Assembly (NCBI GenBank): GCA_030765065.1
Contig: CM060988.1
Coordinates: forward strand, 175,935,065-175,999,064
Origin: Deroplatys truncata
Lineage: Eukaryota; Arthropoda; Insecta; Mantodea; Mantidae
Direction: 5' to 3'
Length of the DNA stretch: 64,000 bases
Positions within the stretch are counted from its first letter, which is position 1; each line of letters opens with the position of its first letter. The notes under the pieces were generated by a model. The model ran no database searches. It worked only from the letters and a program-made list of their open reading frames with translations, and had not been told where the DNA came from. A program made the position numbers and the translations under genes. Shown piece by piece: positions 42,471 through 53,514 of the stretch.

Positions 42471-43811
42471 TGCAGGGTGATTTATGAAGAAGTGACACAT
42501 TTATTTCTTTAATTGCTTCAAAACGAGTTATGCTAGCGACAACTTATTATACCTGAAATGTAGAGGAATTTTGGGAGATTATTTACCTCTATAGCAAATG
42601 TTAAAAATGTACTCCATCCTGCATAAGGCACAACTCAACACGTCGTTCCATGTTACTGGCCACTCGTTGGAGGACTCTGTTGTCTATAGCTTGAATCTCC
42701 TGTGTAATGTTGTGCTTCAGATCGTCCAATGCCTGGGGACGTGTGGCATAAACCCTGTCTTTTAAGTAACCCCATAGAAAGAAGTCCGGCGATGTCAAAT
42801 CTGGAGATCTCGGTGGCCACAGGTTCTTGGAAATTATCCGGTCGTCAAAGAAACTTGCAATTAGTGCCATGGATTCATTTGATGTATGGCATGTAGCGCT
42901 GCCCTGCTGAAAATATCCTTGACTCAGCTCTACATCGTCTAGTTGCTCAGGAAACTCCATGAAAATCCGTTCGTACTCTGCAGTGTTCACATTGTTTAAA
43001 AAAATGATCCCACTATTCTCTGTGCGGATATTGCGCATTTTAACCGGGTGCATAGGTGCTTCATGAATAACATGTGGATTTTCGCTGGCCCAATAGCGTG
43101 AGTTATTTGAGTTCACATAGCCGGATAAATGGAACATGCTTCATCTGTGAACCATGTGATGGACAATATGGCAGGATTTTGCACAATGAACGCCTGAAAC
43201 CAACGACAATAATTCAGTCTCTATCCTTATCTGGTTCCTGTAACTGATGGACAACCGTAATCCTATACGGCTTTAGGCCTGCACTTTTCTCAGCTCTCTG
43301 ATACATTGAGTAGCTTACCCTGTCTCCTGCGACAAACGTCTTAATGATTTTTTGGGCGACTGGTCCAGTCGTGCTCTTACGTCAACAACCGTGGGGAGCC
43401 TAGATGAACGAGTTTTGCCTTTTTCACTCACCAGAGATCCAGTTATTTCCAATTTGTTTACCAGTCCCAGTATTGTGTTTCTTTGAGGAGGATTCCGAAC
43501 ACCAAATTCTCTTTGGGATGCCCTTTGAGTGGCTATAATTGAATTCGTAATCTAATATTGCTTTTCAAGGAAGAGTCGTTCATTTAATGTGTACTGCATT
43601 TTCACGTTGACGACAACAAAATCTCAAAAACAGTTGCCGACAATAGAAGTAACAATTACGAATAAAACATGAACATCTGCGCGTCTAGTATCAGGCAATC
43701 GAAACTCCAGAACATTCTGCTTAATTTGGTGCTAAAATTGGGGCGTTGGGTGAATTTCGAACAGAATAATTAAAGAAAGAAACTTGTCAGTTCTTCATAA
43801 ATCACCCTGCA
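42471..43811 (-). mobile_element. Tc1/mariner-superfamily element
   Basis: Terminal repeats of about 43 bases start TGCAGGGTGATTTATGAAGA on both strands and end near TTTCTTTAATT. Total 1341 bases. Immediate flanks do not show a clear TA duplication. An orphan terminus of the same family is at 5515-5557. It contains a minus-strand transposase pseudogene. Confidence 0.85.
42601..43599 (-). pseudogene. DDE transposase pseudogene of the 42471 element
   Basis: Starts MQYTLNERLFLEKQY at 43599. A helix-turn-helix part (ATQRASQREFGV...) follows, then frameshifts and stops. From 43137 one frame stays open to 42601: FHLSGYVNSNNSRYWASENP, FQQGSATCHTSN, WPPRSPDLTSPDFFLWGYLK and an end at VELC....G. In active relatives the second motif reads QQDGAT. 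Here the Asp is replaced by Gly, so the catalytic triad is broken even in the intact part. These enzymes cut and paste their element. Confidence 0.83.
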
Positions 43812-43957
43812 TGTTTCTATATATAAACACTTCAACCAATTTTGCATTGTATGTTTATTCCAAAATTGTTCCTGTTTGACTTTCTCCAACTGGCAGCAAT
43901 TTTTTGTGTTGATAATGCCACAGGTTATATATCCCTTATTGTTAGTCAAAGATGATG

Positions 43958-43993
<36 letters not shown>

Positions 43994-44620
43994 GTTTTTT
44001 GATTCCCTTTTTGTGTAACTACACTTTGCACTGAACACTTTCTTAAAGCATTTTCTATCCATATAATGGAAATTAGTCTAAGGTATTTCCGCTTTAACTT
44101 GCGTAAACACAAACTAACAGATGGAAGCAAAGAACAAATGTTTCCATACGCTGTATTATCTCACGTCTGAGTTCTGATTTGTTTCTGCTGGATTCACAGA
44201 TTTTGGTCACTGGGGTACGTAAATGTAATGGCTGAGAGTGAGTCACCGAACCAGGTTATTGCAGAAACGTGATTTAGTGCATCAGCTAAATCAGCTTCAT
44301 TCACAACTCAGTTAACGCTGCATACTACATGCATACCTCTACTCCTTCCCCCATTGTTTTGCATGTTTTCATTTAGATACAAGAGCCTATGGAATGTAGC
44401 ACTGATTCACCCACAGGAAACGTAGTCAAGATCTATCAAGAACTACAGTGCCGCAACTGTTTAGAGGCAATAACATTAATTCTCGAATTTAATTCCTTAT
44501 CTAACATCAAGTTAAGCGCAACAACTTTCAATAATGCAAAAATTAAAAATGTAGAAGTATCGAAGATTTATCTCAAACATCATACTTCGATACCACCAAG
44601 TATCGAGATCTCATCCCTAC
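43812..44620. other. unassigned sequence with a trinucleotide repeat
   Basis: Only the (TAA)n tract at 43951-43994 stands out. Confidence 0.35.
43951..43994. repeat. (TAA)n microsatellite
   Basis: Two GAT units followed by about 12 TAA units. Confidence 0.95.
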
Positions 44621-44624
44621 TCAA

Positions 44625-44705
44625 AACATATATTTCCGAGAGATCTCGACAACAAATTTTTGGGTGGAATACAATACTTCCCCTACTTAGTATACGTGGT
44701 AAAGT
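44625..44705 (-). mobile_element. HLE left-end fragment
   Basis: AAACATATATTTCCGAGAG, ATTTTTGGGTGGAATACAAT and ACTTAGTATACGTGG then TAAAGT. Only the left end of a copy remains. Confidence 0.6.
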
Positions 44706-44794
44706 AAAAATGAAATTTTAGAAAAACGCGCGGATGTTCACTCGCTTTACAGTGGTGTCAATCTTTGGTACTAGCTTTGGTTATTACATTAAAT

Positions 44795-44812
44795 TCTCTC
44801 TCTCTCTCTCTC

Positions 44813-44857
<45 letters not shown>
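44795..44857. repeat. (TC)n followed by (AC)n microsatellite
   Basis: About 11 TC repeats, a TTTC break, then about 19 AC repeats. Confidence 0.95.
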
Positions 44858-44858
<1 letters not shown>

Positions 44859-44865
44859 CCAGACT

Positions 44866-44975
44866 CAAGGGAGGTTAGAGAATAATTCTGACTAAAAAAA
44901 TCCCCACTCTAGCCGGGAATCGAACCCGGGCCTCTGGATTTGAAGGTTAGCATGCTAACCATCAATGGAAGCAGT
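44866..44975 (-). mobile_element. SINE3 copy
   Basis: On minus, a tRNA-like head (GTTAGCATGCTAACC region, then B box GGGTTCGATTCCCGGC) is followed by AGAGTGGGGATTTTTT and a body ending GAGTCTGGAAG. The same combination is seen at 59961-60125. Confidence 0.6.
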
Positions 44976-45788
44976 CCAAATTAAATATTATAACATTCAA
45001 TGGAATAACATTTTTATAGCACCCTATTCTTACCACCTTTGTTTTCTTGCGATGGAAATTATACGTACATTAAGGGGAGGCCTTGTATCCATTAATGTAA
45101 TGCCGGATTAATATCACAATCGACGGAATTCAAATTGTTATTAAAAGTGAAAGCAAAGCAATTAAATTACCTTAGGAGTCTTATTAGGAGTGGATGTTGT
45201 CTCGTCTAGACCTGGTGCCCACCTGCCTGCCCGGTTTATAGCAAAATTGTGGTTTAAGGACAACAAACATGACCATCTTCTCACCAGTGCACATGCGCGT
45301 TGAGAATTTCCAACCTCAACGAGAAGCGAAGCCTGCGAAATTAACATTGCTCTGTTAATTATTGTTCTTTTTCGCTTCCCGCTCATATAAACGTAATGTT
45401 AAGGCAGTGTGTTGTTAATTAACCTAAGCTTACATAAAAAAAACCTAACCTCCCGTGAATTAGAAACCTAAGCTTACATAAACAGTGAATCATAAACATC
45501 GTTAAAGAACGCACGCTCGCGTTGATGTAATCACTTGCTAATTAAACTAAACATCGGATGCTCTGTATGAGGTTAGTTGTTTGTCAGTCGTTGGCGGTGT
45601 TTCTTATTCCTATATTGCCAGCATTTGTTTGTGCATTTAGAAGCCGCAGGCAGCTGGAGGGTGACATCTGTAGGGAACATTTTTCCGACACAAGTATTGG
45701 AGTTGACCCAAATAAACTACATATGTATTCATTAATAAAATCTCTGTTACATCCATTTGCTGATTTATTTTTGACACAGGCTTCTATA
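44976..45788. other. unassigned sequence
   Basis: No shared repeat recognised. Weak open frames on both strands around 45160-45860 have no motif. Confidence 0.35.
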
Positions 45789-46305
45789 TAGTGAGATGGT
45801 TCTGCGGTAACGCGTGAGGCTCGCATTCGGGAGGTTCCGAGTTCGATTACCGTCGGGGCAGTCACTCTGACGTGGGCTTTTTCATGGTTTCCCCAGGTCA
45901 GTAGGCAAATTCTGGGATGCTTCTTCTTTTACCACGAATTCCCTGCCCCCATCATTTTCTATCATCTGTTTCATTAAAGGATCAGGCGACTGCGTTCGGT
46001 TTGTTGCGGCTGGGCGTTGGAGGTGCGCTCCAAGGTTTCTCTTTGGCGTCGGTTGGACTGCTACCGGACCCGCTCTCTGGAGCGGCATTCCTGGGCTCTA
46101 GGGCGTCCCTTAGTTGCCTCTTGTAGCATAGGATGCGTTTAATCGTTAGGGACCCCATCGATTCTTGTACACATCGTGGCCTTTCGGGTCTCCCCCTCCT
46201 CCCTCCCTCCCAGAGGTCACGTTAGAAGAACAAAGGGCCACACTGGCCTACGTGCGGAGCTCTGTCAGGATTTTGGGGGGCCCCTCCGTGATATGTACTC
46301 CTACT
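45789..46305 (+). mobile_element. SINE2 copy
   Basis: Head GAGATGGTTCTGCGGTAACG with B-box-like GAGTTCGATTACCG, then TGGTTTCCCCAGGTCAGTAGG, GGTTGCGGC-like GTTGCGGCTGGGCG, and AACAAAGGGCCACAC near the end. Same block order as the minus copy at 12935-13492. Confidence 0.7.
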
Positions 46306-46758
46306 CTTCTTCATAATGATTGTGTAAGTAATCGTGTTGATGCTATGAATGTCAAAAAAAGCAACGAAGGCCAAACAACGACAGACTAGAGCTCACCGTT
46401 GCGCATGTCCGAATGCATACTGCTATTTTCATACAAACATTATAATTTAACATTCAGTGCTGTTTTGTTTTGTCATAGGAATGTTACACGTGGCTTTCAG
46501 GTTCGTTCCGCAAACATTACCGCTCTCACAATAAAACTCCACTTAAAACTTCTATCATAAATAACTATTACCCAATCCTTGAGTTATGAGCATGTTGTTG
46601 TGTGGCCAAAATCGTGCATAACTGCGTCTTTCTAGCCACGAGTGCCACAATGGTTGCTAGCAACAATGGCGTAATAAATCTGTTGAAACGTATACATTTA
46701 TCTCTTAACCCGCAAAATTCTAAAGGCTTCTGTAATATAGCCTTGTAATTCCTTTCTA
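46306..46758. other. unassigned sequence
   Basis: No repeat or domain identified. Confidence 0.35.
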
Positions 46759-47399
46759 CTGGACAAGTTTTTAAAGTAAGTACCGTTTTAATGTTTTGCC
46801 GCTGCAGTAGCGATTTTGAGCATGCGAGATCACTTCCTCCATTCATTAGCAAGTCAGACGCAGCTGTGAGCGATCGTCACTTTGCGTTTTCCTGTTGTTA
46901 GAGCGTTTCGAAATGTTCAAAACAATCGAACGATCCGCCGACTGTGAAATCAGATCAACGAATCGTTTTTTGAATGCAAGAAAACAATTGCCAATTGTGT
47001 GAGGTTTAAGGAGAAACAATAATGAGTGATGGAATGGCGAGGAAGTCGGTTAGACACACAGCCAGATCTGATCGCATCATCCGGTTGGGAACAATACGAC
47101 CACCCTCCCTACAGTCCAAATTTGGCACTAAGCGATTTTCATCTGTTTCTTCATCTCAAGAAACTCCTTGGTGGGAAACATTTCAACGACGATGATGTTG
47201 CGAAGCAAGAAATGCAGATTTGGTTTTCATTACAGGCGGCATCATTCTTTGACGAAGGCATACAAAAACTGTTTTCCCGTTACAAGTGCCTGAATAACGG
47301 CGGTGACTATGTGGAGAAGTAGTGTAAGGTAATGAATTACAAAGTATTTGAAAAATAATGTTTAAAAATTATCGGTACTTACTTTAAAAACTCACCTCG
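46759..47399 (+). mobile_element. internally deleted mariner with transposase ends only
   Basis: Terminal repeats share GTTTTTAAAGTAAGTACCG on opposite strands, next to TA (46757-46758 and 47400-47401). Only 641 bases. The left part still encodes FKTIERSADCEIRSTNRFLN, a mariner N-terminus (about 46917-46976). The right part (to 47322) encodes HPPYSPNLALSDFHLF, with the third catalytic Asp, and ends NNGGDYVEK. The middle with the first two Asp residues is deleted. Confidence 0.83.
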
Positions 47400-47464
47400 T
47401 ATTTGAGTTGGCAATGAAAACCATTACGTTTAGTCTCAAAGACCAAACATTTACCTTACCATTG

Positions 47465-49192
47465 TATCTAGTAGGCAACGCATATTTAACATAGCACTTG
47501 AAAATGCCATGGAGAAAGTGGTAATTAGTAACCCAAGAGGAACCTTCCTCAATCCATAATCTGGCCTGCGCAGACGATACGTATAAATATGACGGCTCGA
47601 AGAATTCAGGGATTAGAGGATGATCTGGCTAGGTTGGAAACGACAGCAGCAGAAATAGGACTTCAGGTAAACCAGGACAAAACCAAATACATGTTTTCAT
47701 CTTGAGGCAGTATTTTATATCACAACACTGTGAATGCCAGAGTGATTGTAGTGTAAATTAACATTATTGTATAACAATGATTTTAGATGTTTGTTAGCCA
47801 TAAGCATTGTTAGGAAATAAGTTTACACGGCCTCACTGAAACTGACAATAGGAGTGGGTAACATGAAGCGATGGGGCGAGTTGTTTATCACTTAGAAGAG
47901 ACAAACAAATGACGTCAGGGTAGCGTGGCTTTCTTTAGAAATGGAGGGAATATCTTCCCTAGAACATGTGTTAGTAATTGTGATTGGCTGACAAAATAGA
48001 CGCTAATGTTGGCGCGATTTGGTAACAAATAGCAGCTCTATTATAATGTTTAGGCATTTCGGGGAGAAGGAGTATATATTCTCGAGCCATAAGCAAGTTT
48101 CACGCAGTTCTACAGAATCATTCACGAGGTACACGTTGCGCAGTCTTGAGGAATCTCTCGTGAGGTGAATGTCATACAGTTTGGATGAATCTCTCGCGTC
48201 GTAAAGTTAGTTATAAAATGGGAGGTACGTGGCAACTAATACGACAGTAATTACATTCGGAAATATAACAGTTTCAGTCAGGCGTGTATAAAGATTACAG
48301 ATGTGAACTATTAATTAAGTGTGACGGCAATAAAAGTGTGAAAACAAATTCTTTTATGAGTGTTATCTTTTAGTAACAACTCCTTTCCGTTTACACGCCC
48401 TGCTCAGATATTTGCTCGACTGAGTAATAATAGCTAGTCGGAGGACAAAGAACCCAAATTTTAAAAAAATAATAAAATAATAACAGGCGCTCAGCAAATA
48501 AGATAACACGAACAGATTACTGCGACAATCCTGGTCTAAGGAAATGACAGAGGCCCCGCTGTTCAATTAAACGGGAAAAGCTATGAAAATGTAAGAGTTT
48601 TAAGTATTTTGGATCACTGATCACTTCGGACAACAGCATGATAGAAGGGATAAGATCTAGAATAGTAGCTGTAATCACAGCTATTTCTCCCTAGCAAGGT
48701 TGTCCAGAACACGCAATCTTGGCAGGAATTTGAAGACTTAAGTGTACAGAACTTTAGTGAAACCAGTGGTAACGTATGGATCAGAGACTGGACTCTTACT
48801 CTTGCAGATGAACTCCTACGGAGATGGGAGAGAAAAGTTTTAAGGAAAATGCATAATCAAATATATGAAAATGGGGACTAAGGAAGATTGAAGAAATTAA
48901 GATATTTTGAAAACCATGTATTGTTTCTGATATTAAAAGCGATCGACTGAGATGGTTAAGACACGTGGAAAGACTGCCTGAAGAGAGTAGTTAAAGTATT
49001 TCAGAGAAATGCAGGCGGGAGACTATTAGAAGGAAGACGAAGAAAAAGTGGCTGGATGATGTGGAGGAGGGCCTAAGAAAAATGGGTGTTAAAAGACGGA
49101 GGAGTAAGGCAATGGACCGAGGAGAATGGGCTGCTATTATACGAGAGGCCAAGGCCCTTCATGAGTTGTAGTGCCAAGGAATAAGTAAGTAG
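47465..49192 (+). pseudogene. LINE reverse transcriptase 3' half, split by a solo LTR
   Basis: Before the LTR: IFNIALENAMEKVV near 47487, then ACADDT (the reverse transcriptase active-site box, normally F/YADD) near 47570, then LQVNQDKTKYMF near 47660-47695. After it: FKYFGSLITSDNS near 48600, SETGLLL-like thumb sequence near 48785, and the C-terminal WLDDVEEGLRKMGVKRRR near 49050-49100, ending GEWAAIIREAKALHEL near 49165 with a TAAGTAAG tail. Stops and frameshifts are frequent. It belongs to an arthropod non-LTR family. I do not assign a clade. Confidence 0.8.
47703..48527 (+). mobile_element. solo LTR-2 inside the LINE
   Basis: TGAGGCAGT...GCGACA as in the copy at 19151, 825 bases. Flanks are ATCT (47699-47702) and ATCC (48528-48531), a duplication with one change. 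Polyadenylation signal at 48329-48334. About three instead of four 36-base units lie downstream of the TATA-like GAGTATATATTC (about 48068). Confidence 0.8.
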
Positions 49193-49739
49193 GGATACAT
49201 ATACACATAAAGTAACAATCGAAATCTTCATTAATTGATATACCAACACGTCCCGCTTATTTACTTATAGTTCTCTTAAACAAATCTTTAGTTTTTGGCT
49301 ACATCAATGAAAACTGGTGGAAAAGCTGCAAACTTGAAGTACAAAGATTAGAGATTGATTTTAACACTACTTGACTTCCTGCATATTTATGTTAATCAAT
49401 AAACAATTTTATAACCGTGTTTGTTTTGTTCTTCTCCACTGAAAAATGTTCTCATAATCTCTCTAATATAACTGCTTAGATTTCTGTGGAATTAGATACG
49501 CGCTTCAGCTTTCTTCAAGAATTCTAAAAGAATATCTTCCATTTCAGCCTTCTTTTGTTATTCCTTTCGTTCGTTTTAAACGCAAAACAAAAGAGCTTAG
49601 TACTGTGAACAACTATATATCTTTCAGCGCTGAAACAATTTCGAGTAATTTATAAATAGTCACAAAAGATAAATGTTTAGCATTCTATAGCTTCTGTTTG
49701 CTCCAATTGTTGTTTAATAACACAAGGTTACGCGGTTTT
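49193..49739. other. unassigned AT-rich sequence
   Basis: No recognisable repeat or coding signal. Confidence 0.35.
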
Positions 49740-50130
49740 TAATATTTTCATTACACATCAGGAAACAAAATCGACAGGTAGTCAGACGTTTTAAGCTGGT
49801 CGCTACATGCTGTTTCCCTGACACCGCGAGAAAAAACTGAATGGCGAAATCACTTTTGTCATTTTTTTTAAGTACTGAAAAATTCAAAACAATGATAACT
49901 GTTATCTCGGAAATAACTGATGACACAAAAAAATTAAACTGATCTACATTTTTTGTGTAGTAAGTTTTTGTCTATCTCTTATGATTTACCACTTATACAA
50001 AATTCCTTCCGAATGAAGAGGACTTCACAAGCTATTCCCAGAAAATTAAAAACATACACTTTACTTGTCATGTAAGTCTTAAAGGTATGGTATTTTAATA
50101 AAAATCGTTACAGCCAGTTTTGAGAAAGTA
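49740..50130 (-). mobile_element. HLE-B fragment
   Basis: The right half and middle are present (AGTCAGACGTTTTAAGCTGG, then TCTATCTCTTATGATTTACC). It stops at GTTTTGAGAAAG, before the CCATGTAAAGGGTA block. Confidence 0.65.
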
Positions 50131-50137
50131 AAAATAC

Positions 50138-50987
50138 TCTGATGTGTTATATTCACATAACTTTCTCTACACTCTATCGTTTATTAGTGGGTATACAAAT
50201 TATTCTGCGAACGTTTTTCTATGTAATTCATTTTAATACAGATAAACCTTTACAGAAATAGTTATATTACATTTTTCGTTAATGAACAAAGGGTACAGTG
50301 AAAGTCAAATGCTGGCTTCAAAATTCCATACTCTTTCCATGCCACTGCGAGAAACTGAAAATCGATGGACTTAAAAAAAAAATGACAATGTATTGAACAA
50401 ATCGAACCATTAATAACAGATATCTCAGAAATGGCTGATGTCGCAAAAAAGTTATTTGAAATAAATTGTGTGTTACATTTTTCAGTAGTGCGATCTCGTC
50501 TATGGCTTAACGTTTACCAGCTATACAAATTATACAAAATTCCTTCCGAATGAAGAGGACCTTGCAGGCTATTCTCTGAAAATTCAAGATATACATTTTA
50601 GTCATGTATATATCTTCAATATATGATATTTTAATTAAAATCTCCATAGCCATTTTTAGAATACCAACAATTTCGAAAAATGTTCCACGCAAAGGGTAGT
50701 TTGGGGTGGGGGATTTTCTTGAAAATCTCAGTGTCGCATCTTTGGAAGGTACTGAACCTAAAAACCAAGTTTGGCATTTATCCTACTTTTCCTTTTGAGT
50801 TATGCTGTTCACAAACACAACACACACACACACACTGACATTTTTCAAACATGCTTTTTACTTTCCCTACTACGTATAGTAAGTAGGGGAAGTATTGTAT
50901 TCCACCCAAAAATTCGATACCGAGATTTCACCGGAAATACATGTTTTGAGACCTCCTGAATCCAAAAAAAGCATTTTTGGAAACATG

Positions 50988-51023
<36 letters not shown>

Positions 51024-51816
51024 TGTCTGTCTGAACAGCATAACTCAGAAACGAACAGTGGGATAAACACCAAACTTGGTATTTAGGTTCAGTATCTTCC
51101 AAGGATGCGACACGGAGGTTTTCAAGAAAATCCCCCTACCCCAGAGTACCCTTTACATGGAAGATTTTTCGAAAAGTTTAATTTTCTCAAAAATGGCTCT
51201 AACGATTTTGATTAAAATATCATATGTTTAAGATATTTTTATGACAAATAAAATGTATATCTTGAATTTCCTGGGAATGTCTCCAAAAGTATTCTTCATT
51301 ATGAACGACTTTTGCATAACTGGTAAACCATAAGAGATAGACAAACTTTTACTACACAAAAAATGTAGATCGCGTTAAAATACACAATTTATGTCATATA
51401 CATTTTTTTTTTGAGTGAACCATTTTCGAGCTATTGCTTGTTATTCCCTTAAATTTTCCGTTTTCTCAAATGGCAATTCATTATTCATTTTTTTTATGTC
51501 CTGGACACACAAAGAGAATGGAATGCTCCACATAGCAACCAGCTCTTAAAATATTTGACTATCGCTTAAAGCCTACCATATTCCCCTTGTACCTACAAGA
51601 AAATTAGCAATAAGATTAACATCTAGATTAACATGAAGCATACGGAGAATAAGCGTTTGTAAAAATAGTTTGTATAAGAGTAAGAAAGTCATGTGATCAT
51701 CAGATTTTTTATTGGGTGCCTCAAAACATGTATTTCCGGTGAAATCTCGGCATCAAATTGTTGGGTGGAATGCAATAGCTTCTCTACCTACTAGGTACAT
51801 ACGTGGTAGAGAAAGT
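50138..51816 (-). mobile_element. HLE-B host copy split by an HLE-A
   Basis: Host pieces 50138-50859 (TCTGATGTGTTATATTCAC to the AC tract and CATGC) and 51705-51816 (GGGTGCCTCAAAACATG to TACGTGGTAGAGAAAGT). Comparison with other copies shows the guest entered the T-run of the AAAATGCTTT block. AAAA follows the host. Confidence 0.78.
50860..51704 (+). mobile_element. HLE-A guest copy
   Basis: ACTTTCCCTACTACG at 50860 to ATCATCAGA at 51704. TG tract at about 50993-51022. The terminal hairpin is damaged (CATGTGATCATCAGA lacks the loop). T-runs on both sides. Confidence 0.82.
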
Positions 51817-51826
51817 AAAAATGGAA

Positions 51827-52042
51827 ACATTTTCCATGTAAAGGTTAGTTTGGGGTGGGGTTCTGGAAAACCTTCGTGACGCATCTCAGAAAATACTGAA
51901 CTTAAATACCAAGTATGGCATTGACATTTCATTTTTGAGTTTTTTGCTGCTCAAAAATCTTTTTCGGATTAAGCGGGATTTCACAACATGCATTTCCTGT
52001 GAAATCTCGGTATCGATTTTTGCTTCCCGTAGTAGACAAAGT
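51827..52042 (-). mobile_element. HLE left-half fragment
   Basis: From TTTTCCATGTAAAGG to CCCGTAGTAGACAAAGT, with the AC tract lost. Directly follows the previous HLE. Confidence 0.6.
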
Positions 52043-52472
52043 AATTAGCTACGGACGGTTGATTTTAATTCCTGTAAAGGGAAATATATTATCACTTGTG
52101 CAACTAGTGGTATATAAGCATCATTAAGAGGCGTAAGCCGAGTTCTGTAATTACGTGAGAGCGGTATTATGCTCATCCCACTAGTTGTACACACTATTTT
52201 ATGTGACAATTTAATAATGGCTACTTACCTTATCTGTGTTCATGAAACGATCGTTTGTTTATAAATAACAGCATGATTATTCAATAAACATTGTGATATT
52301 CTGTGTTTCGTTATAAATCCGTTAATATTATTCCTTGATCATAGTAAAGTTGGTCTAGAAACAAAAGAAGTAATGTAACAATATTAATTTGTTTACAATA
52401 ACAATTGAATGGAATAGATTATCTGGAATCACAGAAAGCCGGCTAATTCATTCTGATTAATAATTGATTTTT
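52043..52472. other. unassigned sequence with a short inverted repeat
   Basis: CACTTGTGCAACTAGTGG at 52093-52110 faces CCACTAGTTGTACACACT at 52178-52195, so about 100 bases could be a tiny palindromic element. No second copy was seen. Confidence 0.4.
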
Positions 52473-53310
52473 ACTTTCTCTACTACGTATAGTAAGTAGG
52501 GGAAGTATTGTATTCCACCCAAAAATTCGATACCGAGATTTCACCGGAAATATATGTTTTGAGACCCCCTGAATCAAAAAAAAAAAAAAAAAAAGCATTT
52601 TTGGAAACATGTCCGTGTGTGTGTCTGTGAACAGCATAACTTAGAAACGAACAGTCGAATAAACACCAAACTTGGTATTTAGGTTCAGCATCTTCCAGAG
52701 ATGCGACACGAAGGTCTTCAAGAAAATCCCCCCACCCCAGATTACCCTTTACATGGAACATTTTTCGAAAATTTTAATTTTTTCAAAAATGGCTATAACG
52801 ATTTTGATTAAAATATCATATGTTCAAGATATTTTCATGACAAATGAAATGTATATCTCGTATTTTCTGGGAATGTCTCCAAAAGTATTCTTCATTGTGA
52901 ACGAATTTTGCATAACTGGTAAACCATAAGAGATAGACAAAGTTTTACTACACAAAAAATGTAGATCGCGTTAAAATACACAATTTATGTCGTATACATT
53001 TTTTTTTTGAGTGAATCATTTTCGAGATATTGCTTGTTATTCCCTTAAATTTTCCAATACTTTTTCTCAAATGGGAATTCGTTATTCATTTTTTTATGTC
53101 CTGGATATACAAAGACAATGGAATGCTCCACATAGCAACCAGCTCTTAAAATATTTGACAATCGCTTAAAGCCTACCAATTCCCCTTGCATCTACAAGAA
53201 AATTAGCAATAAGATTAACATCTCGATTAACATAAACATATGGAGAATAAGCGTTTGTAAAAATAGTTTGTACAAGAGTAGAGAAAGTCATGTGAGTGTA
53301 ACACATCAGA
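52473..53310 (+). mobile_element. HLE-A, best complete copy (reference for the family)
   Basis: 838 bases. Left terminus ACTTTCTCTACT (52473-52484) overlaps a stem-loop TACTA-CGTA-TAGTA (52481-52494). An A-run at 52576-52594 precedes a short TG tract (52615-52624). The body is non-coding. The right subterminal AGTAGAGAAAGT (53277-53288) is the exact inverse of the left terminus but lies 22 bases inside the right end. A hairpin ATGTG-AGTGTAA-CACAT (53290-53306) and CAGA complete the element. TTTTT stands on each side (52468-52472 and 53311-53315). These traits match non-autonomous Helentrons. A MITE of another kind cannot be excluded, because no helicase-encoding partner is in the window. Confidence 0.85.
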
Positions 53311-53514
53311 TTTTTAAGAAAGTATCCCATCATATATTGAAGCAGCAATTTCGACAGTTTTTGCCATGGAAATCGAGGGTACAGTATGAAGCGGCATACG
53401 AGCGCTATGTGAAATGCTGCGAAGTGAGAATGCACATGAGAAAATTTTACTTGCATATGTTAAACCTTTTATCACAATCTTATAAACCATCGTCTGTTTG
53501 GCCATATTATTCTA
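53311..53514. other. short unassigned stretch between HLE and mariner
   Basis: About 200 bases without recognised content. Confidence 0.3.

Noticed and set aside
46568..46852. 94-codon minus frame
   Set aside because: It straddles the left end of the deleted mariner at 46759, so it is half flank and half terminal repeat.
52483..52761. Recurrent minus-strand frames of 60-125 codons with the same protein sequence in many places
   Set aside because: They recur because the DNA is the HLE left half. Their reading runs through the variable TG tract and A-runs and shifts frame from copy to copy, so there is no coding constraint.
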